Positions 50,669 to 61,495 of a stretch of 64,000 nt of DNA are shown here, piece by piece. The notes beneath the pieces were generated by a model, which made no database searches, had not been told where the DNA came from, and was given only the letters and a program-made list of their open reading frames with translations. The stretch spans positions 8,324,997-8,388,996 of the forward strand of contig JBCNJP010000019.1 of assembly GCA_039602395.1 (NCBI GenBank). The letters are read 5' to 3'. This DNA is from Deinandra increscens subsp. villosa (Eukaryota > Streptophyta > Magnoliopsida > Asterales > Asteraceae). Every line of letters begins with the position of its first letter. Positions within the stretch are counted from its first letter, which is position 1. A program made the position numbers and the translations under genes.

Positions 50669-50970
50669 GTGGTACCAGCTCAGTGATAGGTTGATCCCGA
50701 GGCCAGTGGCCCGGGTTCGATTCTTGAGAGCGCCCCGGGTTTTCGTCCAACCGAGTGTTACGCCAGATGGTCTTCCAGCTATCGTGGCGGCACTAGCCAA
50801 TCAAGGTTGTCAGTGGTATGGTTTCCCGGTGGATCCCAAGCCAAACTCTGATACCAGTCGAGGCACGGTTAAGACACTCGTGTCTGGCCGGAGTGGGGTG
50901 GAGGGGCTCCTCACCAGGAGGAGCGGCGTTCGCCATAGTGTAGAATAAATGCCGTCCAAAAAAAAAATAT
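50669..50970 (+). mobile_element. tRNA-derived SINE, third family
   Basis: Pol III boxes AGCTCAGTGATAGG (A-like) and GGGTTCGATTC (B, 50713-50723), a GC-rich ~240-bp body and a poly(A) tail (50957-50967). Flanks GTTTTTTTAACAATA (50654-50668) and a copy with two changes (50975-50989) look like a 15-bp target duplication. The frame seen across it is not a gene. Confidence 0.85.
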
Positions 50971-51415
50971 TTATGTTCTTTTAACAGTAAATTTGGATGA
51001 TTATTTGACCATCTTCATTCCTCGATCAGGAGTACACTAGTGATGTAAACGGATGTTTTAGTGGTTATCCCTTTGCCTTTTTGGGTTCTAGTTACTATGT
51101 GACCCGGATTTTAATCCAAGAAAAGACAGTTTTACCCCATGTCAACGACGACAAGTTGAGGATCAATTTATATGTATATGTAAAAGAATAAAAAAAGTTT
51201 TCAAGAGTGAAAATGACAAAACTCGAAAATTAAGTTACAATAAAAGAATTGATTGATGAATTAATATATTAGAAAATAAGACAGGTGTATTCTCAATATA
51301 ATCAAACCATCAAGAAATGCATGGTCACGTATGAAATGACATATACAATGGGTTGTCAAAGTCAAATGGATACATATACGTACACATTAATTACAAGATT
51401 ACCATTGAAGGACAG

Positions 51416-51690
51416 GAATTTTTTTCATAAATAGTAATAATTTATAAGTATTTAACAAAAATAGGGGGTCGGTATTTTTTTTTTCAAAATAGGTAATCCC
51501 GCACTTCCCAAGTGCGAGGGACAGGCTCGGGCACGGTTCGGGAGCGGTCTGCAGCGCCGAAGGAAAAAAGGGGACCCACGCGCGGTTCCCAAGTGCGGGA
51601 CGAGGGTACACCGTTGTTCCCAAGTGCGGGACACGGTCAACCGGACAAGAATGGTGGGCCCCTCCGCACTTCCCAACTGCGGGAGACGTG
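51416..51690 (+). repeat. Left terminal inverted repeat of the MULE
   Basis: Contains four copies of a short palindrome of the form CCGCA-TT-CCC-AA-TGCGG (at about 51498-51517, 51581-51599, 51612-51630 and 51664-51683), complete or half. A telo-box-like AAACCCTAG follows at about 51704. Confidence 0.85.
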
Positions 51691-51931
51691 ACAACCGGAC
51701 AAAACCCTAGCACGGGTTCTCCAATATCATGCATGCTTTTTCTGATTTTTTGACCACCTTTATTATACCTACCCATCCGAAATTTTATCAAAACTTTCAA
51801 AAATTAACCCACACCTTTTTCTTTAAATACCATACAATACAATCACAAATACCACCTTCAAACACAAATACTTCTCCATCCCTTCAAACACAAATATTTC
51901 TTCATCCCTACCATCAAACACAATCACCATA

Positions 51932-54428
51932 ATGCAAGGAGGATCACAAATTTACCCTAGTCCCCGAAATAACGATTTGTTATGGCTGGGTGCTAACCAT
52001 CGAGCTCACCACGTGTATTACTCCCCAACCTTTGACAGAAATAAACCTCTTAAACTCAGACGGGGAGATCGACATTTTTGGAAATTTATAGTCCAAAAAA
52101 TGGAGGATGAATTGTTCCCGGCGAAGCTGATCGAGTACCTGAAGATATCCGGGTTTTACGGCGTGCTACAATGTTATTACGACAAGGTTGATAATCACCT
52201 TGTAACATCACTGGTTGAGCGTTGGCGGCCTGAAACAAACACGTTTCACTTTCCCTTTGGTGAAGCCACAATTACCCTTGAGGATGTTCAAATGCTATGG
52301 GGTTTACCACTCAGTGACCGGGTAGTTTCTGGTTCCGATTTAAGGTGGGACAACCAACAAAAAATAGATAATTGTGAAAAATTTTTTGGGATAACAGGTC
52401 TGGAGGGACAAGACCTCAGCACCAACACAATCAGGTTTACCACTATTCTCAAAGAAATAAAGGAATCTTGGCCGGGACCCAACGCAAGCAACGAAGAATG
52501 CTTGAAAATTGCAAGATGCATTATAATGCATCTTATAGGTGCCGTTGTTCTTCCTGACCATTCAGGTTCTGCAATGTATTACTTCCACTTGCAAAACTTG
52601 ATTGATCTCAGAGATTGTGGAAAGTTGAGCTGGGGAAGTGCTGCGCTTGCATGTCTGTATATGAATTTATGCAAAGCTGCAGAGCCCAGCAATTGGGAAT
52701 TGGCCGGACCTGCCATGTTGTTGCAAATGTGGGCATGGGAGAGAATACCCCGAATTGCCCCAAGAATTAGAGAAGACTTCGATTTTTCAACACCGTTTGG
52801 TGGAAGGTACTCATTAATAATTAGTTAAAATAATTTATCAATTATTATTTGATAACACTTTTATAAAAATGGTTTGTAGGTGGCGTGGTAGCTTGAGTTG
52901 GGCTGGCGTAATAAGGTCTTCATTGACGGACTTTCGATCACATATTCAGTGTTTAAACACCGACGGGGTTATAAAATTCATATTACTTGGCAATTTATAA
53001 TTTTTAAATTTTTACTATATATTAATTAGTTTATTTTTTTAATAGTTTACTTGGAGGCCTTATGAGCATGTTGCACACCTAATAAACCCAATGTATACGA
53101 GAGGAAGAGCGTGTTGGAACTGTGACACGTATCTTATAGTTTTTGAGGTTGTTGAGCCCCATCTGCCGAGCAGGGTTATGAGACAGTTTGGATTTTTTCA
53201 AACAGTCCCCACTAACCTTCTCATAACTCGTGATGAGCACACAACATTACATGGTCATTCGAGAAAACCTACTACAATAAACTGGAATCAAGAGTGTGCC
53301 ATGTACATTGCTCACTGGATTAATCGTATGGCTCACGTTGTAATTGGGCAAGAATGTGGTGGCGAGTATAGGGCTAGTCCTATGTATATGAATTGGTTCT
53401 TGGAGAGAACGGCTTTCTACGTTGAAGATCCAGCTAGACAAACTGGAAACACCACGAGGGATGTGAACATTGGTGGAAGGTTTGAATTGTTGGTATGTAC
53501 TGATTTTTTTAAATACATAACTTTATATATTTTGCTTTTTAAAAATTATTATAACTTGTCTTGTTGGATAATATTGTAGACTCAGGGCATTGGGGATATG
53601 AATAGAATGACAAGTCAAGATAACCCGTTTGGTCTTGACAATCAACTTGGTGGGGTTCAACAAATGGCGCAACATTATTTAAATCTTGCCGGTGCGCAAC
53701 ATAACCTTGACTACCAAACGTCGCATTTGGCTAGTCAATGGAACCCGTTTGAGTTTCCCCCACATCCTCCTTATAATGTTGACCGTCCGGTTACAAGAGC
53801 TGATCAAAGGAATACGGATACATATTTTCGGTTCCGTGAACCATATACAGGAAATGTTTCTAATTATAGTTATAATGAAACTGGAGAATCCAGCAGCTCA
53901 ATGAATGAGGCTAGTAGTTCAACGAATCAGGAATTCATGAGTCATCATAGTGGCTCAATGAATGAACCTGACCATTTTCATCAAACTACTGGTTTACAGT
54001 TTACCCCTTGGCAAAACGAAGACTTCAGCCATAGTACTGTTGGTGGTGACGGGTTCGGAGAATCATCGAACCAAGGAGCCTCGTCACATTTATCCCCAAT
54101 GGAATTCTCCCCAATGATCAATCAAGAGCATCAAGATTATTACACACCCCAACAAGAAGAGCAAACCCAGACTCAACAAGATTTCTCTGGGTCTTTTTTT
54201 TCTAGCTTATTTGATGTGGATAACTTCAACCAACAGTACTACAATCGCCCACCGCAGACAAGGGGTAATATTTCACCAATACCTTATGGTGGAAATTTTT
54301 CATCTACACCGGAAGTTCAACAAGAAGACCAGGATGAGCAGCTAGGACGTGGTAGAAGGAATAGGAATCCAACCAGATGCCCTATATCGGGTGGTCCACT
54401 GTATAGACCTCATGGTCATAATCATTGA
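51932..54428 (+). CDS. Plant mobile domain (PMD) protein inside the MULE
   Basis: Exons 51932-52806, 52880-52967, 53046-53492 and 53580-54428, phases consistent, give about 752 aa. The first ~490 residues are a PMD (aminotransferase-like) domain: LIEYLKISGFYGVLQCYYDK, LVERWRPETNTFHFPFGEAT, TLEDVQMLWGLPLS, ARCIIMHLIGAVVLPD, FTWRPYE and LPSRVMRQFGFFQTVP. The C-terminal ~280 residues are Gln/Ser/Asn-rich and probably unstructured. PMD proteins occur as host genes (MAIN/MAIL, needed for silencing and meristem integrity) and as genes carried by MULEs and gypsy elements. Here its position, driven from the left terminal repeat, marks it as transposon cargo. A TTTAAATACC box near 51821 is the likely TATA. 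The end of exon 2 is the least certain junction. Confidence 0.85.
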
Positions 54429-54550
54429 TAGATGTCCTTTGTTTGTTTTAAAAAAATATTGTTGTTTCTTTTATTTAAAAATTTATTGTTGTTTGTTCTA
54501 AAAAAATTTTATTGAGCGTTTTTAGCAATAATAAATTTATATTATTTTCT

Positions 54551-54628
54551 GCAACCTGCTAAAGCAACCTGCTAAAGCAACCTACTAAAGCAACCTGCAA
54601 AAGCAGCCTGCTAAAGCAACCTGCAAAA
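54551..54628. repeat. 13-bp minisatellite, six units
   Basis: Unit GCAACCTGCTAAA with small variations, just after the PMD gene. Confidence 0.9.
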
Positions 54629-54630
54629 GG

Positions 54631-55200
54631 AGCCAATAAACAAGATTTTCTACATTTTTAGGTTTAGATGGCCATCTTAACGTGTCGTTTTCACCCATTA
54701 TACATCGTATTTAGTTTTTGCATTTCAAACATGAAACATAGTACTTATAACAAGGTTTTATTTCATATATCATACATCTGAAACGGAGGTACGAGTGATG
54801 ATATACAAGAGGTACAAAACAGCCAATCAACAAGATTTTCAACATTTTTAGGTTTAGATGGCCATCTTAACGTGTCGTTTTCACCCATTATACATCGTAT
54901 TTAGTTTTTGCATTTCAAACATGAAACATAGTACTTATAACAAGGTTTTATTTCATATATCATACATCTGAAATGGAGGTACGAGTGATGATATACAAGA
55001 GGTACAAAACAGCCAATCAACAAGATTTTCAACATTTTTAGGTTTAGATGGCCATCTTAACGTGTCGTTTTCACCCATTATACATCGTATTTAGTTTTTG
55101 CATTTCAAACATGAAACATAGTACTTATAACAAGGTTTTATTTCATATATCATACATCTGAAACGGAGGTACGAGTGTTGTTATACAACACCTACAAAAC
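54631..55200. repeat. 190-bp tandem repeat, three copies plus the start of a fourth
   Basis: Copies begin at 54631, 54821 and 55011 (AGCCAATMAACAAGATTTTC), nearly identical, with a truncated fourth start at 55201. They fill the space between the convergent ends of the PMD and Ulp1-like genes. Confidence 0.95.
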
Positions 55201-55242
55201 AGACAAACATCAAGATTTTCGAAAGCAACAAAGTTCAGTACA

Positions 55243-57387
55243 TTAGTTTTGATAACGATACTTATAAAACTGATTCGCCATGTAGTTGCGGTACCTCTCA
55301 CACATGGATTTGAATTGATTATCCATGTCTAATGTCTTCCCCTGCACTAGCATTTGCATTAAAAAACATACAATAACTCCCGATTCAGCACCGAGGTCAC
55401 CACCATTCTTAGGCAAATAGTCTTCACAAACAACGTGTGTTAGTTCCTTTTCATTTGCCTTTCTAACTAGGGGATCAGAGTACCTTTTCTTCCAGTAACC
55501 AACTCGGTGTAACAAATTATCCATATAATGTGGAATGAGTGATATATATTTGGTGTACACCAGTTGTTGATACATCTCACGGTATACGTGGTTAGTCCAA
55601 TACTGAACCATCTCCATTGTATCTAGGTCGATTCGGATAAGTATCCAGTCATCATTGGATTCGATGTGTAATGGGAAATAAACATACCGAACCTCCCAAA
55701 ATGGAGGGTAAAGTTCGTCTTTTCCATTAGCATATGTCACTGGCATGTCCTCCCATTTTTGAACTGACAGTTCAGCTCGAAAGCTTGGTGGTAAGATTGT
55801 CCAATTCAGCCCCGCCGTACCCTTTTTTGCTATCTTTTCAAGTCTCATGCGCATCATTCGTCTAACCCATCCTGTAACATGCTGTTCGTACAATAACCTA
55901 TAATCAAATAATCTGGAATAACATATATTAGGGGAAACTAAATATTATATTATTCATACCGTTTTAAATAGACGGCCATCGTTTTCATAACCCAAGAGAG
56001 TTCCCCAAAAATGCTTGTTAAGTTTTTGTTTTTCTAGCACAATCGATTGACAGTATTCTGCATCACCATTGAAGTAGAACTCAAAGGCATTTGGGGACCA
56101 AAGGTAAGATGTAATTTCATCTGCTAACACGAATTCAATTCTTTTCGTTTCTTGGTTTCTCGTAGCGTTTTCTATCAATCAAACCAAAAGAGGTTAGATT
56201 ATTTTCGCCAGGCAAATGCATATTTAATTATAATATATTTTAATTAAATCAACTAACCAGGTAAGAAGCGACCCTGATAAATTCTATCTGCCATGTGTCG
56301 TCGAAATCGCAGGCACTTGTCTTTAAAATCTCCCTGCATATTAACAGTTTTATTGCGAACCAGATTATGCATTAACAAACACATTAGAACTCCTGAATCA
56401 CCCCCGAGTTCAACACCACCCTGAGGAAGATACTCTTCATTAGCAACGTGCACGTTGAGAATTCTGTTTTCGGAACTCAGTGGTGGTCCCTTATAATGAT
56501 GCCAGTAATGTATCTCCTCCAACAACCACTCGAAACCTATCTGAATTGTTTCTAATATTGGCGAAATCAACTTCCTATATTCATTTGAATATCTATGGTT
56601 GGTCCAATACTGAACCATCTCCATCGTATACAAGTCTATACGAGCAAGAAGCCACTCATCAATTCTTGTAACATATAACGGAAAATAGACATACCGAACC
56701 TCCCAGAATGGAGGATATAATTCATTACTTCCGTTAGCGTACATCGCACCATGCTTGGTTTTTACATCTAATATACCATTACGAAACTGGGGTGGTAGAA
56801 TGGTCCATTGAAGCCCCAAGGAGCCGTTATTCCTTACTTGGTCAAGTCTACATTCCATCATTTGCTTGACCCAGCCTTCAATATGCTGTAATTTTAAATA
56901 TTATTATATACATTGTGAGCAAGGTAAAACATGAGAGAGAAGAAACACAAAGAAACAAAAATTAAATTACCAATGTTGAAAGACGCCCATCAGACTTGTA
57001 ACCCAACAGGGTCCCCCAAAAATGTTTGTCAAGGGGGTTCAAGTCCAAATAACGGGAGAAGCAACATGCAGCATCCCCATTGTTGTAGAACTCAATGGCA
57101 TTAGCAGACCAACTGCCGTCGACCCCCTCGGTCACAGCTTCAGTTGTTTTTTCAGGCATACCTTCGTGGACATCCTCCGTCGGCACAGCTTCCGACACAG
57201 CTTCAGTTGTTTTTTCTGGCATATCCTCTGGGACAACTTCAACATCGGCTTTCTTTGCAGACGATGAAGACGCAGAATGTTTTAAACTCATACGTCTCCG
57301 TTTCACAGGAACCCAGCTAGCAGTTTTATTTGTTGGTTGTGAATGGTATTCTTGGTCAGCCAAACCTTTGCCTTTGTTGTCTGACAT
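55243..57387 (-). CDS. Tandem-duplicated Ulp1/C48-like protein lacking catalytic residues
   Basis: Exons 56971-57387, 56258-56885, 55960-56171 and 55243-55881; phases agree and give 631 aa, ATG at 57387. The N-terminus is Lys/Ser-rich with KRRRMSLK and two TTEAVxE(A/G)V repeats. Then comes the same module twice: a lead-in ending HFWGTLLGYxxDGRL (about 110-139 and 390-419), an intron at the same place, and a domain with GWVxxMM, WTILPPxFR, PPFWEVRYVYFPL and MEMVQYWTNH. The second half matches the Ulp1 (C48) core in layout, but His before Trp is Glu216 (IDEW) or Asp497 (NDDW), and the Cys of D-C-G-V is Ser303 (GDSGV) or Ser586 (ESGV). It is therefore probably a non-proteolytic fold, perhaps a binding protein. 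The Ulp1 assignment rests on motif spacing only. Confidence 0.8.
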
Positions 57388-57793
57388 TATATTTTTTAAG
57401 ATGACCAAGGTTGATGATCAAGGTTGATGAGTGGTGATGGAAAATGGTGAACATTCAAGAGGTATTTATAGGGAGTAATGACCAAGGTTGAGAGTTATGG
57501 TAAATATTTAGCATGTGAATTTCCAGCCTGTTTTTCCAGGCTGTTTGAATGAAGCCAAAAGTTTGCAGGTTGCTTTTCCTTTTTCCAGCCTGTCTGTTTT
57601 TGCAGGTTGCTTTTTCCTAGCTGTTTTTGCAGGTATACGTTTTCTTTTGCAGGTATACGTTTTCTTTTGCAGGTATACGTTTTTCAAACTTAGATATTTT
57701 AGCCAACGGCTAGTTTCCAAAAGGTTATAAATAGAACTCAGATTCACACATCTAGTCTCATTTCACCACCATCAACCAACCTCTACCACCACC
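57388..57793. promoter_or_regulatory. Divergent promoter between the Ulp1-like and His-rich genes
   Basis: A 406-bp spacer with TATAAATAG on the plus strand (about 57726-57734) and TATAAATACC on the minus strand (about 57461-57470), one facing each gene. It contains three 20-bp repeats built on GCAGGTATACG (57625-57685) and several CAGCCTG/GCAGGTTG motifs. Confidence 0.65.
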
Positions 57794-58288
57794 ATGTCTA
57801 GCACACCTCCTGAAGATGTCTCAGAGCACTACCGGATGTTGTGGTTAACCCGCTATGAACAACAACTTCCACCACCACCACCACCACCTCAAGCTCAAGT
57901 ACCTAACCAGTTCAACCACATCCACCATCACCTCCACCAGCACCAGCACCACCACCACCACCACCATCATCACCAACCACCACCACCTCCACCAATCACC
58001 CAAATGAACAACCTCCACTGCGGCGAGTCAAGCAATGCTGCTGCAAGAAGAGTACGACAACCTCGCGTTGGTCGTACACCATCCCCACCATTTGTTGATG
58101 ATGACCATGCTGATGAGTGGGAAGCACTCTTTGAGTTGGAACGGGAAGCAGAAGCTGGGACGAACATTGAAGATGTTCACAACGTTGATGATTTTGAGAC
58201 TTGGTACTATGGACAAGTACACTATCCAGAGGACTACGTCTCAGATGGATACAACGGCTACTCGTCTGATAACTCGTTTCATGGTTAA
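57794..58288 (+). CDS. His/Pro-rich 164-aa protein of unknown function, MULE cargo
   Basis: Single-exon frame starting MSSTPPEDVSEHYRMLWLTR, then a proline run, a long His-rich stretch (about residues 43-61, mostly H), a second proline run, a basic RRVRQPRVGR segment and an acidic C-terminal half with DEWEALFELEREAEAGTN and many Asp/Tyr. A TATA box sits about 60 bp upstream in the divergent promoter. No domain recognised. The acidic segment with Trp is like those of nuclear adaptor proteins; a metal-binding role for the His tract is a guess. Confidence 0.6.
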   Translation: MSSTPPEDVSEHYRMLWLTRYEQQLPPPPPPPQAQVPNQFNHIHHHLHQHQHHHHHHHHHQPPPPPPITQMNNLHCGESSNAAARRVRQPRVGRTPSPPFVDDDHADEWEALFELEREAEAGTNIEDVHNVDDFETWYYGQVHYPEDYVSDGYNGYSSDNSFHG

Positions 58289-58334
58289 TAATCTACATGT
58301 GTGTGTGTAATTGTTAGGTTGTCTGTTTAATGTT

Positions 58335-58426
58335 TGTTTTTCAGTTTGAATAAGTAGCTTAGGTTGTTTTTCAGTTTGAATAAGTAGCTTAGGTTGTTTT
58401 TCAGTTTTAATAATTATCTTAGGTTG
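58335..58426. repeat. 30-bp minisatellite, three units
   Basis: Unit contains TGTTTTTCAGTTTGAATAAG and TAGCTTAGGT, directly after the His-rich gene, the third unit diverged. Confidence 0.85.
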
Positions 58427-58573
58427 CTTCACAATCTAATTATGTTTTAATTGAGAACTCAATAACATATTAAACTGAAGTACATAAATTTCAAACCACT
58501 AAACGAAATACAAGATTACTGAAAATACAAACATTAAATAACAATAGAAAATACAAACAAACTCAGGAGAATC

Positions 58574-61087
58574 CTAACGTCCATAGGGACACCTAAGGAT
58601 GTTATGTCCGGGCTGCTTACAATTCGAACATTGTTTAGGGCCAGATTCTTCGCGGTGGTGTCGATCCATCTCATTTTGAATCCTTCTCGTCTTCCTTCGG
58701 CCTCTAGATGTTATCAATTTAGTTGGGTTGGATCTGATGCTCCAACCCGGATCTCTCCATGAATCTTGGTGTGCAAGTGGGTGGAAATTTGAATCGTACT
58801 GATGGCGATACGTTCCAGTCTTATGCACCTTATGAATAATTTTTCCGACGTCATTACCCTTATGAAGACACACTGCAATTGCATGTGAACAAGGAAGTCT
58901 TTGAGTTTGCCACTTAAAGCAATCGCAATTTTTGGCCTTGTAATACACTCTGTAGTCGTTTCCACCATCATCGTTTTGTTGCACCCTTGATGTGACCCTA
59001 TAAATACCTGCATCAACATTGAACACGGTGACGGTGTGCTCCCTTGCCTTCGCATAACTTAAGTTATAACCAGCCCATACGCGTGGGGTTAATTCAGTAA
59101 TGCAACTAACAGCTATCTCTCTGTGCTTTACAAAGTGGTTGACTGTCTTCTCAAAGGTGAGTTGGATACACGCCTTTATTGGCAGCAACCTAGCACCCCG
59201 TAACACATTGTTCATGCTCTCCGAGATGTTAGTTGTGAGGGTACCCCAGCGGCGCTGTCCATCATCATGCATCAGAGTCCACTTCTCTAAGCCAATTTCT
59301 TTCAGGTATTGCCAAGCTTCTTCATTTAGACCCCTCAGCTGTCTCACAAGAAATCGATACTTTCTGGATTGGGTTGTGGACCCAATCCCCCAACAGAGCC
59401 GTTTAACTTCAACTGACTTGAACTTGGTCATAACGTTGCTACGAATGTGACGTAGGCAATAGCGATGAACCACTACTGTGTCATTCCATCCTTCAAGGTT
59501 ATTCATAGCGTGTATAATGCCCTGATGCTGGTCTGAAATAACACACAGATTCTTTTGAGAATCTGATCGTACATGTCTTCCAAACTGTTCAAGAAACCAA
59601 CCCCAACTTTCGTTCGTCTCTTCGTCAACGATAGCGTAGGTTACCGGAAGTATGTAACCATTGGAATCCTTCGATACCGCCATAAGCAATTTCCCCTTAT
59701 AAGACCCCTTCAAATGTGTTCCGTCAATACATACAACGGGTCGACATCGATGGAATGCTTTTATGGATGGTCCAAATGCCCAAAATATATACTTAAATAC
59801 AAACGAGCTTGATGACCCGTCCGCTTGATGACGCCACTGCACAACAGTACTGGGGTTTGCTCGTTGCAATGCGTTGATATACTTAGGCAGTTCTTCAAAA
59901 TTGGATTCCCAGTTGCCATAAATAGTTTGAATAGCTCTTCTACGAGCTCTCCAGGCCTTGATATAAGAAACATCAACACTAAATCTTTCCTTTCAAAATG
60001 CCTGTATTTGCTTAACAGGAAATGTAAGATCAACAACTATTTCATGGTTGATGTACGATGCAATAGACCTTGACGTAAGACTTGTGTTGTTGTTACCAAC
60101 GGATGACCCGTAACAGTTATGACCACGAACCCACTTTATAATCCTCCACAAACTAGAAGCTGCATTTCCCTGTCTTGTGGCGGATACCATCCAGTTACAA
60201 TGAGTATCGGCTACAAAGCCAGGAGCGTTAGTCCTGCATATTGCGTTCCATCTCCCCGGCCTGCTGTCTTTAACATAAAGCTCTCTACCCTGACTAACGT
60301 TCCACTGGCCAACAGCATGTTGAACATCCTTCTTCGACTTGAAGTACATACCTGCTCTAATAACATTTGTTTCTTCATTCCAGAAAACCATAAAATCCTC
60401 CTCTTGTAAATCATGATCTTCTAGCTCTTCCAAACCAGAAGTGTCAATATCAGGGTTCACTTGTGGAACTTGTGAACCCCATTCATGATTTACCACGCGA
60501 TATTCTGCGGCTGGTTCATCGTAGCCGTCTTCATCGGTGTCATCCTCCTCTACGAACCTGAGGTGATCTCTATCTTCTTCGGACGTTGATGAAGATATGT
60601 AGCCATCAGACCCATCAAAGCCACCGTCTTCCGCTGAATTTGTCGGTTCCTGGTTAATATAACCAGTATTCTCCTGGTTAATATAACCAGTATTCTCCTG
60701 GTAAATATAACCAGTATTCTCCTGGTTATTATAACCAGTATGACAAGTGTTGATTACTTCTTCCATTTTAACGTAAACATCACCAACGTAGTTAGGTTGT
60801 GTTCCCGCCAAATAGAACAGCATTTCTAAACTCCCATCATCTTTGATTTTTGAAACATAGCGCAGCCCCTGAAACTGGTACGGCAACAAAATAGTGACGT
60901 TATAATCTTGTTGGCTAACACCAAATAAGCCGTATACAATATGAACCAATTGTTCATATGAAAATTTCTCACATATGGGATATGTTGAGATATTAGTTTC
61001 TTCGGAGGCTGAAACAACACCATTCTGGAATGATATGCTACCACCCCAGAAAATTCTTAACAAAAAGGAACTAAATGAAGAAGACAT
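58574..61087 (-). pseudogene. MuDR-type MULE transposase with one in-frame stop
   Basis: One frame of 837 codons interrupted only by TGA at 59993-59995 (codon 365). Upstream part: MSSSFSSFLLRIFWGG, four QENTGYIN-type repeats, an acidic region, and the MuDR N-terminal DNA-binding region (FWNEETNVIRAGMYFKSKKD to IIKWVRGHNCYG). Downstream part: catalytic Asp455 in CIDGTHLKG, Asp519 in VISDQHQGI, Glu623 in NISESMNN, then a SWIM zinc finger CDCFKWQTQRLPCSHAIAVC and a zinc knuckle CSNCKQPGHNILRC. The stop falls at the boundary of DNA-binding and catalytic domains, before KERFSVDVSYIKAWRARRRA. Everything else looks functional, so loss is recent, or the stop is read through or is a sequencing error. 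The gene reads inward from the right terminal repeat. Confidence 0.92.
60649..60744. repeat. 24-bp coding minisatellite, four units, each palindromic
   Basis: Each unit holds CTGGTTAATATAACCAG or a close variant (palindrome) and encodes an eight-residue QENTGYIN-like repeat in the transposase N-terminus. Confidence 0.92.
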
Positions 61088-61232
61088 TTTCTTAATTGGA
61101 TTTGTGGTGATTGAAATTTCTGCACTTGAAAATTCTTAAAGAAGATGGTGTTTTGTGACAATTCAACTGAGATAAACTCTCAATTTAAAGATGGCGTTTT
61201 TTAGTGTTCTCATGCAATCAATTTGAGCCATC

Positions 61233-61358
61233 ATATCAGTGTTTTTGCAGAGGAATCAATTCAGCCTTAATCATTTTGAGTGATCACATCATATCAGTGT
61301 TTTTGCAGAGGAATCAATTCAGCCTTAATCATTTTGAGTGATCAAATCAGTGTTTTTA
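61233..61358. repeat. 58-bp tandem repeat, two units plus part of a third
   Basis: Unit starts ATATCAGTGTTTTTGCAGAG and ends TTTTGAGTGATCACATC; lies in the promoter side of the transposase gene, just inside the right terminal repeat. Confidence 0.9.
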
Positions 61359-61495
61359 CGTATGCAGGAAAACAGTGTTTGGTCACATGCATTCAGTCTG
61401 CTTCTGCATCACCACCATAGCTTTTTTAAAAAAAACTATTAGGGTTTTCTTTTAAAAAAAAACATAATTAGGGTTTCTGTGATACGTCAATATCA

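Noticed and set aside
50691..50948. 85-codon open frame
   Set aside because: Lies entirely inside a SINE with Pol III boxes, poly(A) tail and target duplication.
56253..56255. TAG as the true end of the first Ulp1-like gene
   Set aside because: A GT donor two bases earlier joins in exact phase to the next lead-in exon, which has no ATG of its own, so one two-module gene fits better; the stop remains possible for an unspliced form.
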